Notes: generated by a model not told the origin, from the sequence alone. Numbered from the stretch's first letter, positions 43,959 through 53,459 are shown. The stretch is 64,000 nucleotides of DNA from Clostridiales bacterium (GCA_021203365.1 JAJQBI010000069.1:1-64000); one strand, 5' to 3'. Numbers and translations: made by a program.

Positions 43959-43987
43959 ATTATATCGAACAATCCGTCCTCTGTCAA
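43959..43987 (-). promoter_or_regulatory. Consensus promoter of the his operon
   Basis: On the minus strand TTGACA (43987-43982), 17-bp spacer, TATAAT (43964-43959): a perfect sigma-A consensus. The -35 overlaps the recU stop codon. No T-box is seen in the ~55-nt leader. Confidence 0.8.
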
Positions 43988-44517
43988 TCCCGGAATCGCA
44001 GATCTCTCTGCAGTCCCTCCAGATAGGGCACCAGAAAGCCGCTTTTCTGAGGGAGGTAAAAATCTTCCTCCAGTTCTTCCCGGCGAAAGCTCTTGCGCCC
44101 GCCCTCCTCCATGCGCTTCCAGAAACGGGCCAGGGTGGAAAAACGCAGATAATAAAACAGATTCTCACTGCTGAAAAAAATCAGGAAAAAGGCCACGCCT
44201 CCCTGCCCTTCAAAATCCTTCATAAAAGCCACCTGATGGGGATGGATGTTGGCCAGGGGAAAGGTATCCACACTGCACTCCTTGGCGTCAAAGCACACCG
44301 GGATTCCCTGCACCGCCCCGATATAGTCCACTGTACTTCTCTGCTCAAAATAGGCCAGAGTGATGTGGCGGCTTTCCTTGTCCATCTGTACCGGGGTAAT
44401 GGGGGTGGGGATTTTCTGGATCAGCGCCAGTCCTTTCTCCCGGTACTGCTCATTGGTCCGGTTTACCAGCTCCTCCAGGGTCGACCCCCGCAGTCCCCGG
44501 CTGTTCCACGTAGCCAT
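43984..44517 (-). CDS. recU: Holliday junction resolvase RecU
   Basis: 177 residues. The family start (GSTLEELVNRTNEQYREKG), IQKIPTPI and the nuclease core with FDAKE (metal-binding Asp and Glu) are visible. It resolves four-way junctions during repair and segregation. It overlaps the lepB stop by one base (TGATG). The his promoter lies over its 3' end. Confidence 0.93.
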   Translation of the reverse strand: MATWNSRGLRGSTLEELVNRTNEQYREKGLALIQKIPTPITPVQMDKESRHITLAYFEQRSTVDYIGAVQGIPVCFDAKECSVDTFPLANIHPHQVAFMKDFEGQGGVAFFLIFFSSENLFYYLRFSTLARFWKRMEEGGRKSFRREELEEDFYLPQKSGFLVPYLEGLQRDLRFRD

Positions 44518-45074
44518 CAGTTCAGGAGCTTGATGGAGGGATAATACCGGATCAGCGCCTTCCCCACAATCTGATCCGCCCTCACATAGGTATTCTCCCA
44601 GTAACGGGAATCCTTGGAATTATTCCGGTTGTCGCCCAGCATGAAATAACAGCCCTCCGGCACCTCATAGGGTCCGAAATCCCCCATGGCCGTGCCCTTC
44701 ACAAAGGAGTCGTCCAGCGGCTCCTCGGCGCCGTCAATATATACCTTGCCGTCTTTGATCTCCACCGTCTCCCCCGGCAGTCCGATCACACGTTTGATGA
44801 AAAGCTGGGACTCATCATCCGGATAATGAAAAATCACGATATCATAGCGTTCCGGCTCACTCCACTGGGTATGGTACTCAAAGCCCAGAAAATCAATGTT
44901 CAGTCCATAGGAAAGACGGAACCCGAAGATCCGATCGCCGGTCATGATCGTATTTTCCATGGACTCTGAGGGGATCTTCGCGTTGATCAGAATCACATTA
45001 TTGACCAGAAGGACCACCAGTACCACAATGATGATCATTTTCACATATTCCCAGACTTCCTTCCAGATTTTCAT
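44517..45074 (-). CDS. lepB: Signal peptidase I LepB
   Basis: 185 residues. One N-terminal membrane helix (about 10-30), catalytic serine in PSESMENT (about residue 38), general-base lysine in FIKRVIGLPGE (about 93), and GDNRNNSKDSR box E. It removes Sec and Tat signal peptides outside the membrane. Its start, with AGAGGAAGG upstream, lies 77 bp inside the 3' end of the preceding pseudouridine synthase gene. Confidence 0.96.
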   Translation of the reverse strand: MKIWKEVWEYVKMIIIVVLVVLLVNNVILINAKIPSESMENTIMTGDRIFGFRLSYGLNIDFLGFEYHTQWSEPERYDIVIFHYPDDESQLFIKRVIGLPGETVEIKDGKVYIDGAEEPLDDSFVKGTAMGDFGPYEVPEGCYFMLGDNRNNSKDSRYWENTYVRADQIVGKALIRYYPSIKLLN

Positions 45075-46044
45075 ATAAACCTTCCTCTCTTAATATAGTG
45101 CGAAATTCCTCCGGCAGCGGAGCCGTAAAGCTTTTCCCGGAAAGGCCCGCAAGCCTTCCCTCCATTTCCGGAAAAACCAGTTTCCACCCGTGAAGAAGCT
45201 GATGCCTCAGGGAATATCGCCTCTGTATTTCCCGTACCTTATCCGGCGGCGCGTACTTTGTATCTCCCACCACCCCATGGCCTTCCGAGGCCAGATGCGC
45301 CCGGATCTGGTGGGGACGGCCGGTGATCAGCTCCACAAGCAGAAGGGTATAGCTTTCATTTCCGCACACAGGCTGATACCGGGTCTCTATGGGGACGGCA
45401 TCCTCCCTCTCCCGGGTGTATACCGTCACCTTATTTCTTTTTTCATCCTTTCGCAGATATCCCCTGATATATTCTTTCTCATGAAGCTGTCCATAAACCA
45501 GGCAGAGATAGAATTTCCTCACATCCCGGCGCCGGAAAAGCCCGGAGAGCTCCTGCAGTCCGGCCAGGCTTTTTCCGGCGGCCACAAGGCCGCTGGTGTT
45601 CCGGTCCAGACGGTTGCACACCGACGGGCGAAAGGTAAAAAGCGCCTCCTCCGTAAGGCTCCCCGACTCCAGAAGATAGCCGGTAAAATACTCCACAAGT
45701 GAGGGAGTTCCATCCTTTCCCGGCTGAGAGAGCATCCCCGCCGGCTTGGCGATCAGCGCCACATCCCGGTCCTCATAGACAATATCCAGCGAAGCACTGG
45801 CTCTGGGCGCTTTTTTCTGCTCCTGTCCGGAAAACTTCTCAAAGGTCTCATCGCTTATATACAGACAGACCCGGTCTCCCACACACAGCCGCTCGTTTCC
45901 CTGGGCCTTTCCCCCGTTCAGGGTAATATTTTTCTTCCGCAGCATCTTATAATAAAAGCCCTTCGGCGCGCTCCTGAAAAGCTTTGCCAGGTACTTGTCA
46001 AAGCGCTGCCCGGCCTCGTTCTCGTGAATATGCAGTTCCCTCAT
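44998..46044 (-). CDS. RluA-family pseudouridine synthase (RluC/D-like)
   Basis: 348 residues. S4 domain (about 12-65), catalytic aspartate in CNRLDRNTSG (about residue 143) and GRPHQIRAHLA. The last ~26 residues lie in DNA that also encodes the start of lepB in another frame, an unusually long same-strand overlap. The target uridine is unknown. Confidence 0.9.
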   Translation of the reverse strand: MRELHIHENEAGQRFDKYLAKLFRSAPKGFYYKMLRKKNITLNGGKAQGNERLCVGDRVCLYISDETFEKFSGQEQKKAPRASASLDIVYEDRDVALIAKPAGMLSQPGKDGTPSLVEYFTGYLLESGSLTEEALFTFRPSVCNRLDRNTSGLVAAGKSLAGLQELSGLFRRRDVRKFYLCLVYGQLHEKEYIRGYLRKDEKRNKVTVYTREREDAVPIETRYQPVCGNESYTLLLVELITGRPHQIRAHLASEGHGVVGDTKYAPPDKVREIQRRYSLRHQLLHGWKLVFPEMEGRLAGLSGKSFTAPLPEEFRTILREEGLYENLEGSLGICENDHHCGTGGPSGQ

Positions 46045-46052
46045 GGCCGTTC

Positions 46053-46676
46053 CTACAGACAGATTGCCAGGATGGTGTGCTTGATCAGCTCATCCCGGGA
46101 AAGCTCCGGATATTTGGAATCCGGTGTGAACTTAATTCCCTCGTGGAGAGAATCATAGTGCTGGTTCATGGAATCCAGACGGTCCAGAAAAGGACGAAGA
46201 TCCCGCAGGATCTTTACATCCGCCTTATATCCGTTCTTACGGAGAATTTTCTGCGCCTCCGCGGCAAGGGTTGCAAGATCTGCCTTTGCGTCCCCGGAAT
46301 ACCCCACCACGGAATTTCCGCAGACGGCAATGGCGTCAATATATCCGCTTTTTTCATAAAAGGTCATGTACATCTCATAGGACATCACCAGCCTTCCGGC
46401 ATGGCTGCGAATCTCCTCATAAAGGTCCCTGTCCATGGATTTTCGCATCAGGATCATAATCAGGCTGACCATCGACCGGCAGCCGGGGAGACATCCCACC
46501 ACCGCCAGGACCGTCCACACTGTCTCCCGGGAGCCGTTGATCCACCAGGCAACAAAATATACGGTCAGCGGAAGAGCAAACAGTCCCGCCGTGATCAGAA
46601 GCCTGTGTTTTTTTTCCCGGGAAAAATAACCGTACTCTCCTTTTTTTCCCACTGTGCTTTTCTTTTGACTGCTCAT
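46053..46676 (-). CDS. Two-helix membrane protein of unknown function
   Basis: 207 residues from MSSQKKSTVG. A basic N-terminus, two membrane helices (about 25-45 and 53-75) and a soluble C-terminal region with alternating hydrophobic segments. I do not recognise a family. AAAGGAG sets ATG 46676; the gene overlaps the end of the YgiQ gene frame region by none and starts 19 bp after its stop. It precedes the rluA-type gene by 8 bp, so it is in the same operon. Confidence 0.7.
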   Translation of the reverse strand: MSSQKKSTVGKKGEYGYFSREKKHRLLITAGLFALPLTVYFVAWWINGSRETVWTVLAVVGCLPGCRSMVSLIMILMRKSMDRDLYEEIRSHAGRLVMSYEMYMTFYEKSGYIDAIAVCGNSVVGYSGDAKADLATLAAEAQKILRKNGYKADVKILRDLRPFLDRLDSMNQHYDSLHEGIKFTPDSKYPELSRDELIKHTILAICL

Positions 46677-46695
46677 ATGTGAAACTCCTTTGCTC

Positions 46696-48567
46696 TTACC
46701 GGGAATTCTTTTTTCCATGCACCTTCCGGATGGTTTTTTTCTTCTTCTGTGGGTGGGGATTCCAGCTCTTTTCCCGCTCCGGACGAAGCAGGCATTTCTC
46801 CCCGTAGCCCACCAGATCCATGCGGCCCGCCTTCCGAAGACCTTCCAGCACCAGCGCCCGGTTTTCCGGGTTTCGATACTGCATCAGCGCCCGCTGCACC
46901 GCCTTCTCATGGGCACTCCTGGGCACATAAACCTTTTCCCCGGTGACAGGATGAAAACCAGTGTAATACATACAGGTCGAGAGGGTGGAGGGCGTGGGAT
47001 AAAAATCCTGCACCTGCTCCGGTGTAAAGCCCAGATCCCGTACATATTCCGCCAGCTTCACCGCGTCCTTCATGGTTGAGCCCGGATGGGAGGACATGAA
47101 ATAGGGAACCACATACTGCTTTTTCCCCGTTTTCCGGTTGGCTTTCTCAAAGGCCGCGAGAAAATCCTCATAAACCCGGTGGGGCGGCTTTCCCATATAT
47201 TTCAGAACTCCGTCGGAGACATGCTCCGGAGCCGCGCGCAGCTGTCCGCTGACATGATGGGCCGCCAGCTCCTCCAGAAAGGTGGAATCCGGGTCCGCCA
47301 TCACATAGTCAAAGCGGATCCCTGAACGGACAAAAACCTTTTTCACTCCCGGAAGCTCCCGAAGACTGCGAAGCAGACTTACATAATCCTCATGATCCGC
47401 CTTCAGGTTGGGACATGGATCGGGGAACAGGCACTGCCGGTTCCGGCAGACTCCCCTTGTCAGCTGTTTCTCACAGGACGGATGGCGAAAATCCGCGGTA
47501 GGGCCGCCCACATCATGGATATAGCCTTTAAACTCCGGATCCTCCGTCATTCGCCTGGCCTCCCGCACAATAGAGGCGTGGCTTCGGGTCTGGAGAATCC
47601 GCCCCTGGTGGAAAGTCAGCGCGCAGAAGCTGCACCCGCCGAAGCACCCCCGGTTGCTGGTCAGACTGAACCGGACCTCGGACAGCGCGGGGATTCCCCC
47701 CTCCTTCTCATACATGGGATGTGCCTTTCCCACATAGGGAAGCTCATAGACATCGTCCATCTCCTGCTGGGAGAGAGGCATGGCCGGGGGATTCTGAACC
47801 ACATAGCCGCGGCTTCCGTAAAATTCCGCCAGAGGCCTGGCGGTAAAGGGATCCGTATTTTCATATTGAATGGCAAAGCTGTGCCCATAGACTTTTTTAT
47901 CCTGGCACAGTTCTTCGTAGGAGGGCAGGAACAGCGGCTGATACGCGCTCCCCGGATCGCGGGTTTTAAAAACCGTACCCGGAATATAGGTGATCTCCTC
48001 CACCGGAATTCCGGCGTTCAGAGCATCCGCGATCTCCACAATGGAATGCTCTCCCATCCCATAGGAAATCAGATCCACTCCTGCGTCCAGAAGTATGCTT
48101 CTGCGCAGGGAGTTGTCCCAGTAATCATAGTGGGCAAGCCTTCGCAGGCTTGCCTCAATCCCTCCAAGTATGATGGGTGTCTTCCTGTAGGACTGGCGGA
48201 TCAGATTGCCGTAGACAATGGCCGCCCGGTCCGGGCGCAGGCCCATTTTTCCCCCGGGAGAGTAGGCGTCTGTCCTCCGGCGCTTCCCGGATACGGTATA
48301 ATGATTCACCATGGAATCCATATTTCCGGCGCTTACAAGAAAGCCCAGCCTGGGCTCCCCGAACACCTGAATACTCTCCCTGCGCTTCCAGTCCGGCTGA
48401 GAAATAATACACACCCGATACCCCCGGCTCTCCAGAAGCCGGCTTATAATGGCCGGGCCGAAGGAGGAATGATCCACATAGGCATCTCCGATCACATATA
48501 CAAAGTCCGCCTTCTCCCATCCTCTGAGGCGAATTTCCTCTCTCGTCACAGGCAAAAAATCACGCAT
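46696..48567 (-). CDS. YgiQ-family radical SAM protein
   Basis: 623 residues. A long N-terminal UPF0313 domain (GDAYVDHSSFG, GGIEASLRRLAHYDYW) precedes a radical SAM core with the cluster motif CFGGCSFC; further cysteines follow in RGVCRNRQCLFPDPC and a Lys/Arg-rich tail. It carries the SAPEHVS segment typical of the family. The reaction is not established. The start at 48567 overlaps the HAD gene by 8 bases. Confidence 0.92.
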   Translation of the reverse strand: MRDFLPVTREEIRLRGWEKADFVYVIGDAYVDHSSFGPAIISRLLESRGYRVCIISQPDWKRRESIQVFGEPRLGFLVSAGNMDSMVNHYTVSGKRRRTDAYSPGGKMGLRPDRAAIVYGNLIRQSYRKTPIILGGIEASLRRLAHYDYWDNSLRRSILLDAGVDLISYGMGEHSIVEIADALNAGIPVEEITYIPGTVFKTRDPGSAYQPLFLPSYEELCQDKKVYGHSFAIQYENTDPFTARPLAEFYGSRGYVVQNPPAMPLSQQEMDDVYELPYVGKAHPMYEKEGGIPALSEVRFSLTSNRGCFGGCSFCALTFHQGRILQTRSHASIVREARRMTEDPEFKGYIHDVGGPTADFRHPSCEKQLTRGVCRNRQCLFPDPCPNLKADHEDYVSLLRSLRELPGVKKVFVRSGIRFDYVMADPDSTFLEELAAHHVSGQLRAAPEHVSDGVLKYMGKPPHRVYEDFLAAFEKANRKTGKKQYVVPYFMSSHPGSTMKDAVKLAEYVRDLGFTPEQVQDFYPTPSTLSTCMYYTGFHPVTGEKVYVPRSAHEKAVQRALMQYRNPENRALVLEGLRKAGRMDLVGYGEKCLLRPEREKSWNPHPQKKKKTIRKVHGKKNSR

Positions 48568-49297
48568 TCTTATACTCCGCCGCAGAGCCGCCGGCCGGCA
48601 CAGAAGAGCCAAAAGCTCCGTCCTCCCCTGCCCGGCAGGTTTCATAGGTTCCCTCCAGCACCTGCCGGTAGGAATAGATATAATAATCCGCCTCGGCTCT
48701 CTTCTCCTTCTCCTGAAAAATACTGTATGTATCATCCACCGCACAAACGGTCATTCCGGCGGCCTTCCCCGCCTGAATACCGGGTACGATATCCTCAAAA
48801 ACCAGACAGTCCTCCGGCGGGATCCCAAGCTCCCGGGCCGCCGCCAGGTACACATCCGGCGCCGGCTTTCCCCTGTGCACGTCACAGGCCGTTACAATGC
48901 AGGCAAAATCCTCCCGGATTCCATGGCCGGCGAGAGCCGCCTCGATCAGCTCACGGCTGTTGCTGGAGGCCACCGCGGCGGGAATGTCCTGCTCCCGAAG
49001 CCAGGAGAGAAACGGCCCCGCCCCCGGCTTCAGGGGAACCCTGTGGGCATATTCCTCCATGGCCATACGGTTCCAGGTCTGCTTAATGGTCTCAATGGAT
49101 TCCGGAATACCAAACCGTTCCTTAAAATACACGGCCACCTCGGTAAATCCCATGCCTTCGATCTCACGCTGGAGATCCTCCGGGACCTCCAGGCCATAGG
49201 CGCCCAGATAGACGATATCAACCTTTCCCCAGATGCCCATGGAATCCACCAGAGTTCCGTCCAGGTCAAAAATTACAGCTTTTTTATCCTTCAGCAT
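48560..49297 (-). CDS. HAD-superfamily phosphatase (beta-phosphoglucomutase/PGP-like)
   Basis: 245 residues from MLKDKKAVIFDLDG. Motif I FDLDGTLVDS, motif II SSNSRE, motif III lysine in RGKPAPDVY and motif IV FEDIVPGIQAGKAAGM are intact, with a helical cap between about 17 and 85. The substrate is not evident. The C-terminal ~20 residues are Gly/Ala/Ser-rich. GAGGACG precedes the ATG. Confidence 0.9.
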   Translation of the reverse strand: MLKDKKAVIFDLDGTLVDSMGIWGKVDIVYLGAYGLEVPEDLQREIEGMGFTEVAVYFKERFGIPESIETIKQTWNRMAMEEYAHRVPLKPGAGPFLSWLREQDIPAAVASSNSRELIEAALAGHGIREDFACIVTACDVHRGKPAPDVYLAAARELGIPPEDCLVFEDIVPGIQAGKAAGMTVCAVDDTYSIFQEKEKRAEADYYIYSYRQVLEGTYETCRAGEDGAFGSSVPAGGSAAEYKNA

Positions 49298-49328
49298 ATT
49301 CTTACGTCCTCGGCTGTTCTGTTCATAT

Positions 49329-50156
49329 TCAGGAATGTCCCCGGTACTGCTCCTGATAAACCGCCTGGGCACGATAGCCCTCGGCAATAATATCCAGCTG
49401 ACGGTGAAATCTCTCCAGCTGGCGCAGATCACCGGTTTTAAATACGCGCAGAAATTCGTTCTGGATCTTCAGAACCTCCCGCTCACTGGAGACACGGTAC
49501 AGATTCTCAATATTGTTCAGTATATCCTTTACCAGATTGGTCTGCATCTGGGAGGAATTCTGCGCGTCCATAATCTCGTTGCGCACAGTGGACATTTCCC
49601 GGTCCAGGGCCAGAATGGCGTCTGACGCCCGGCTCAGCCGCTCAGCCACATGGGGCGGCATCTCTCCCTTATATTTGTACTGAAGGGAATGCTCGACGGT
49701 CGCCCAGAAGTTCATGGCCATGGTTCGGATCTGAATCTCCACCTGAAGGCGCTTCGGACCGTGAATGGTCTGCACCGTATAATAGACAATCAGATGAAAA
49801 CTCCGGTAACCGCTCTGCTTAATATGGGTCAGATAATTCTTCTCACTCTTGATCTCCATATCCGTCCGCTCCCGGATAATATTGGCCACCGTGTCAATAT
49901 CCTCCTCGAACTGGCAGATAATCCGGACACCGGCAATGTCCTCCACGTCCTCTTCCATCTTCTCCATGGGGATCTGTTTCCGCTGCATTTTCTCCAGAAT
50001 GCTGGTCACGCTCTTCACCCGCCCGCTTACCTGCTCAATGGGCGAGTACAGGTCATTCTCCCTGTGCTCCACGATCAGATGCTCAAACTTAATCTTTAAT
50101 TCCTCCACGGCAAGCTCATAGGGGCATAAAATAGTTCTCCACAACTGTATTTCCAT
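49329..50156 (-). CDS. Small alarmone (p)ppGpp synthetase, RelQ/YjbM-like
   Basis: 275 residues with only the RelA/SpoT synthetase domain: DIAGVRIICQF (about 73), SGYRSFHLIV and EIQIRTMAMNFWATVEH. The HD hydrolase, TGS and ACT domains are absent. C-terminal helices (about 190-265) are likely for oligomerisation. It transfers pyrophosphate from ATP to GTP or GDP in stress. An extended -10 (TGCTATAAT, 50190-50198) lies 34 bp upstream. Somewhat longer than Bacillus RelQ (about 211). Confidence 0.92.
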   Translation of the reverse strand: MEIQLWRTILCPYELAVEELKIKFEHLIVEHRENDLYSPIEQVSGRVKSVTSILEKMQRKQIPMEKMEEDVEDIAGVRIICQFEEDIDTVANIIRERTDMEIKSEKNYLTHIKQSGYRSFHLIVYYTVQTIHGPKRLQVEIQIRTMAMNFWATVEHSLQYKYKGEMPPHVAERLSRASDAILALDREMSTVRNEIMDAQNSSQMQTNLVKDILNNIENLYRVSSEREVLKIQNEFLRVFKTGDLRQLERFHRQLDIIAEGYRAQAVYQEQYRGHS

Positions 50157-50372
50157 ACTGCTCGCTCCTTATATCTGCATACAAAAAGAATTATAGCATA
50201 TCTCCCGGAAAATTTCCCGATTTACGCATATACTTTATTTTTTTTTAAGGAATTCAGGGAACGGCCCAGGTCCGAAAAAAGCGGCAGCACTTTTCCCCGG
50301 GCACAGTTTCCGCAGACCCCAACATCTAATATATGCACAAAATGCAGATTCAGAACCTGCCGGAAAGCTTTT

Positions 50373-51824
50373 TTAATCCCGCAGCTTTTCCAGTACCCGC
50401 AGCAGATAATCCCATACCCGCTGTACGGAGGCAATGTCCAGAAGCTCCTCCGAGGTGTGGATATCCTTCATATCCGGCCCCAGAGAGACACAGTCCAGAC
50501 CCTTTATTTTCTCATAAAACAGCCCGCATTCCAGTCCCGCGTGGATGGCCGCCACCTGGGGCTTTTCCCCGTACATTTCCTGATACGCAGCCACCATACA
50601 GTCCCTCAGAGGGGAATCCTTCCGATATTCCCACGCCGGATAAGCTCCCTTTGTCTCATATTCTCCGCCAAGAAACTCGGTCAGGTACTCGATCTGCTCC
50701 GCCAGGGCATCCCGGGCCGCACATACAGAACTCCGGACACAGGAGACCACAAAAAGCTCCTTTTCCCCCAGCTTCAGAATTCCCGGATTTGTGGAGGTTT
50801 CCACAAGCCCCGGAATGGTTCCGCTCATCTTCTGCACTCCATAGGGCACATTCTGGAGATAAAAGAGAACCTTTTCCCGGCTGACCGGATGCAGTGCCTC
50901 TCCCTGGCTCTCCCCAAGGGATTCCACGAGTATGGTGATCTCCTCGTCGCTCCCCATGTATTCCTCCCGGAGTTTCTCCGTCATATGGCCGGCGAAGGCC
51001 TTTACCTTCTCCCCGTCTCCCGGCTCCACATAGATCTGCGCAAAACACTCCCTGGGAATGGCATTGTCCTTGTTTCCGCCAAGGAGATCCGCGATCTCAT
51101 ACTCCGTCTGCTTCTTCAGCCCGTAAAGGAAGCGCCCCATAAGCTTCAAAGCGTTGGCGCGGCCCTTGTGAATCTCTCCCCCGGAATGACCGCCGGCCAG
51201 ATTACACACCCGGACGGAAATTTTTTCTCCCTGTACGGGCACGTACCGCACCGGAAGGTGGCTGTGCGCGGTAAGACCTCCGGCGCAGCTGACCCAGAGG
51301 CTTCCTTCTGCCTCAGAGTCCAGATTGATCAGACGGCGGCCTTTCAGAACACTGCAGTCAAAACCGGCCGCGCCCAACAGTCCGATCTCCTCGTCCACCG
51401 TAAAAAGAACCTCCAGAGGGGGATGGGGGAGATCTGTGCTGTCCAGAAGGGCAAGGCCGTAGGCCACCGCAATTCCGTCGTCTCCCCCCAGGGTGGTTCC
51501 GTTGGCGGTCACATATCCGTCCTTTACGGAAAGATGAAGTCCATCCCTGGTAAAATCGTGGACCACATCCCCGCGCTTCTCACACACCATGTCCATATGT
51601 CCCTGGAGAATCACCGCCGGTGCGTCCTCATACCCCCGGGTACCCGGCTTATAAATCACCACATTGTTCAGTGAATCCTGCACATATTTAAGGCCGTGAT
51701 TTTGGGCAAATTCCACCAGATAGTCGCTGATCTGCCGGGTATTCCCGGAGCCCCGGGGAATACGGCTGATCTCCTCAAAATAATAAAACACCTTTTTCGG
51801 TTCACAGTTTTCCAATGCTGCCAT
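50373..51824 (-). CDS. pepD: Aminoacyl-histidine dipeptidase PepD (M20)
   Basis: 483 residues. Metal and catalytic residues of the M20 family: GHMDMVCEK (about 80), GGDDGIAVAYGLA (about 115), DEEIGLLGA (about 147), and the C-terminal HAGLECGLF. It hydrolyses dipeptides such as carnosine and other Xaa-His. Two ATGs lie two codons apart; the second (51824) has AAGAGG at better spacing. The 216 bp after its stop hold only a promoter for the alarmone synthetase and no clear gene. Confidence 0.93.
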   Translation of the reverse strand: MAALENCEPKKVFYYFEEISRIPRGSGNTRQISDYLVEFAQNHGLKYVQDSLNNVVIYKPGTRGYEDAPAVILQGHMDMVCEKRGDVVHDFTRDGLHLSVKDGYVTANGTTLGGDDGIAVAYGLALLDSTDLPHPPLEVLFTVDEEIGLLGAAGFDCSVLKGRRLINLDSEAEGSLWVSCAGGLTAHSHLPVRYVPVQGEKISVRVCNLAGGHSGGEIHKGRANALKLMGRFLYGLKKQTEYEIADLLGGNKDNAIPRECFAQIYVEPGDGEKVKAFAGHMTEKLREEYMGSDEEITILVESLGESQGEALHPVSREKVLFYLQNVPYGVQKMSGTIPGLVETSTNPGILKLGEKELFVVSCVRSSVCAARDALAEQIEYLTEFLGGEYETKGAYPAWEYRKDSPLRDCMVAAYQEMYGEKPQVAAIHAGLECGLFYEKIKGLDCVSLGPDMKDIHTSEELLDIASVQRVWDYLLRVLEKLRD

Positions 51825-51893
51825 TTTCATACCTCTTTCTTCTATATTTCATAATTCAGCCATATATTTTACAAAAACACAAGGCGGTCTGTT

Positions 51894-52832
51894 TTGCGAA
51901 TTCGTCCGTTGCTGCTCCCGGTCTTTTCCGGGCTTCTTCTTATTTTTCTGCTTTTTTACCCACAGGAGGCTCTCCAGGCGGCCCGGGAGGCCATGGAACT
52001 CTGGCGGGGCACAATGCTGCCCACCCTCCTGCCTTTTCTCATTCTCACCGGAGTCCTGAGCCATACCGACAGAATCCCCGGACTGCTCTCGCCCCTGGCC
52101 CCGGTATGGCGGAGACTTTTTGGCCTTTCTCCCTGGGGAGCCTATGTGTTCCTTCTGGGTCTTCTGTGCGGTTATCCCATGGGAGCCAAGCTGGCCGCGG
52201 ATCTGTACAGGGCGGACAGACTGGACAAAAGGGAGGCCGAGTATCTGCTCACCTTCAGCTGTAATCCAAGTCCCGCCTTCCTCGTCACATACCTTCACGG
52301 CATCTGCCTGAACGGACAGGTATCGCTGGATCTGATTCTCGGGATCCTGCTCTGCGGGGATTTTCTCACCATGACCCTTTTTCGTTTTCTCATCTGGCAT
52401 GGAAAAACCTGCACCGATTCCCGGAATCCAAAAAAAGAGACATCCTCGTCCGACTCCCGGGGAGCCATTTGGGATGCCTCGATCATGAACGGATTTGAAA
52501 CCATGGCCCGGCTGGGCGGCTATATTCTCCTCTTTGGAATCCTGTCCGCCGCTCTCCGGCACTTCTGGCCTTTTTCCCCTGTACTGGGGCAACTGCTCCT
52601 TGGGACCGCTGAGCTCACCACCGGCCTCTGGGGAATCGCCGCGTTAAAAATACCCTTTCACCTTCGTTTTCTCTCTTCCATGACACTCACAGCCTTCGGA
52701 GGCTTCTGCGTCATGGCGCAGACAAAAAGCGTACTGGACGGAAAACTGTCCTTCCTTCCCTACGCTTCTGCCAAATGTATCCACGCCGCGTTCACAGCGG
52801 TTCTTGTCTTAGTTGTCTCCCAGATCCTCTAA
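51894..52832 (+). CDS. ylbJ: YlbJ-like sporulation integral membrane protein (nucleoside-recognition fold)
   Basis: 312 residues, about eight membrane helices in two halves with gate-domain motifs (GTMLPTLLPFLILTGVL, GLLCGYPMGAKL, FSCNPSPAFLVTYL). Bacillus YlbJ is a spore-specific membrane protein; coaD next door is a common neighbour, as here. The start is a TTG at 51894 with AAGGCGG upstream. Its 3' end overlaps the convergent coiled-coil gene by 24 bp. Confidence 0.85.
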   Translation: MRIRPLLLPVFSGLLLIFLLFYPQEALQAAREAMELWRGTMLPTLLPFLILTGVLSHTDRIPGLLSPLAPVWRRLFGLSPWGAYVFLLGLLCGYPMGAKLAADLYRADRLDKREAEYLLTFSCNPSPAFLVTYLHGICLNGQVSLDLILGILLCGDFLTMTLFRFLIWHGKTCTDSRNPKKETSSSDSRGAIWDASIMNGFETMARLGGYILLFGILSAALRHFWPFSPVLGQLLLGTAELTTGLWGIAALKIPFHLRFLSSMTLTAFGGFCVMAQTKSVLDGKLSFLPYASAKCIHAAFTAVLVLVVSQIL

Positions 52833-53438
52833 AATTGCGGAGTCCTCCTCCGACAGATCCTCATCCTGAAGAGAATTGGAAATCGCAGCAGCCTGAGCGG
52901 TCTGTGGGGCCAGCTCCTGGCGGTTGTGATTCACCACCTCAAGGCAGCTCTGCAGTGCTTCAATGAACGCCTGATATTTCCCGCCGGCGTCCTCCAATGT
53001 AGTATTCAGAACAGATCCGATATTGGCCATCATATCGTCGGTATAGGTAATGGCGCTGAGACGAATGCTGTTGGCGTCCTGTGTGGCGGAATCCAGAATC
53101 TCCTGGGCCTGCCGGTTGGCCGCGTTAATGGTCTCATTCGCCTGGGCATAGGCCTTCTGCATGATCTCATGCTGGGTCACCAGCTCCTGGGCCTTCGCCT
53201 GGGCATCCGCAATCAGAGAGTCCGCACGGGTCTGCGCGTCCTCCAGAATGGCGTCCTTATTGCTGATGATCTTCTGGTAACGTTTTATCTCATCCGGGGT
53301 CTTCAGGCGCAGCTCTCGCAGCAGTTCTTCAATTTCCTCTTTATTTACCACGATCTTTGTGGTGGAAAGAGGCTGGAACTTACAGCCCTCGATATACTCC
53401 TCGATTTCCTCAATGATCTGTTCAATTCTGCTGCTCAT
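52809..53438 (-). CDS. Coiled-coil protein (DivIVA/ATPase-like) downstream of coaD
   Basis: 209 residues, almost wholly helical. Residues ~50-165 have heptad-like patterns with many Ala/Gln (AQAKAQELVTQHE, ANRQAQEILDSA), and the N-terminus (MSSRIEQIIEEIEEYIEG) and acidic C-terminus flank it. Similar proteins are often labelled ATPase or cell-division-initiation-like. Position after coaD is conserved in Lachnospiraceae as far as I know. The function is unproven. Confidence 0.75.
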   Translation of the reverse strand: MSSRIEQIIEEIEEYIEGCKFQPLSTTKIVVNKEEIEELLRELRLKTPDEIKRYQKIISNKDAILEDAQTRADSLIADAQAKAQELVTQHEIMQKAYAQANETINAANRQAQEILDSATQDANSIRLSAITYTDDMMANIGSVLNTTLEDAGGKYQAFIEALQSCLEVVNHNRQELAPQTAQAAAISNSLQDEDLSEEDSAILEDLGDN

Positions 53439-53459
53439 AGTACACTCTCCTTATTATCA

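Noticed and set aside
50222-50372. Small minus frame with a CxxC pair after pepD
   Set aside because: It has no start codon with a ribosome site; the open frame runs in from the pepD 3' end in another phase.
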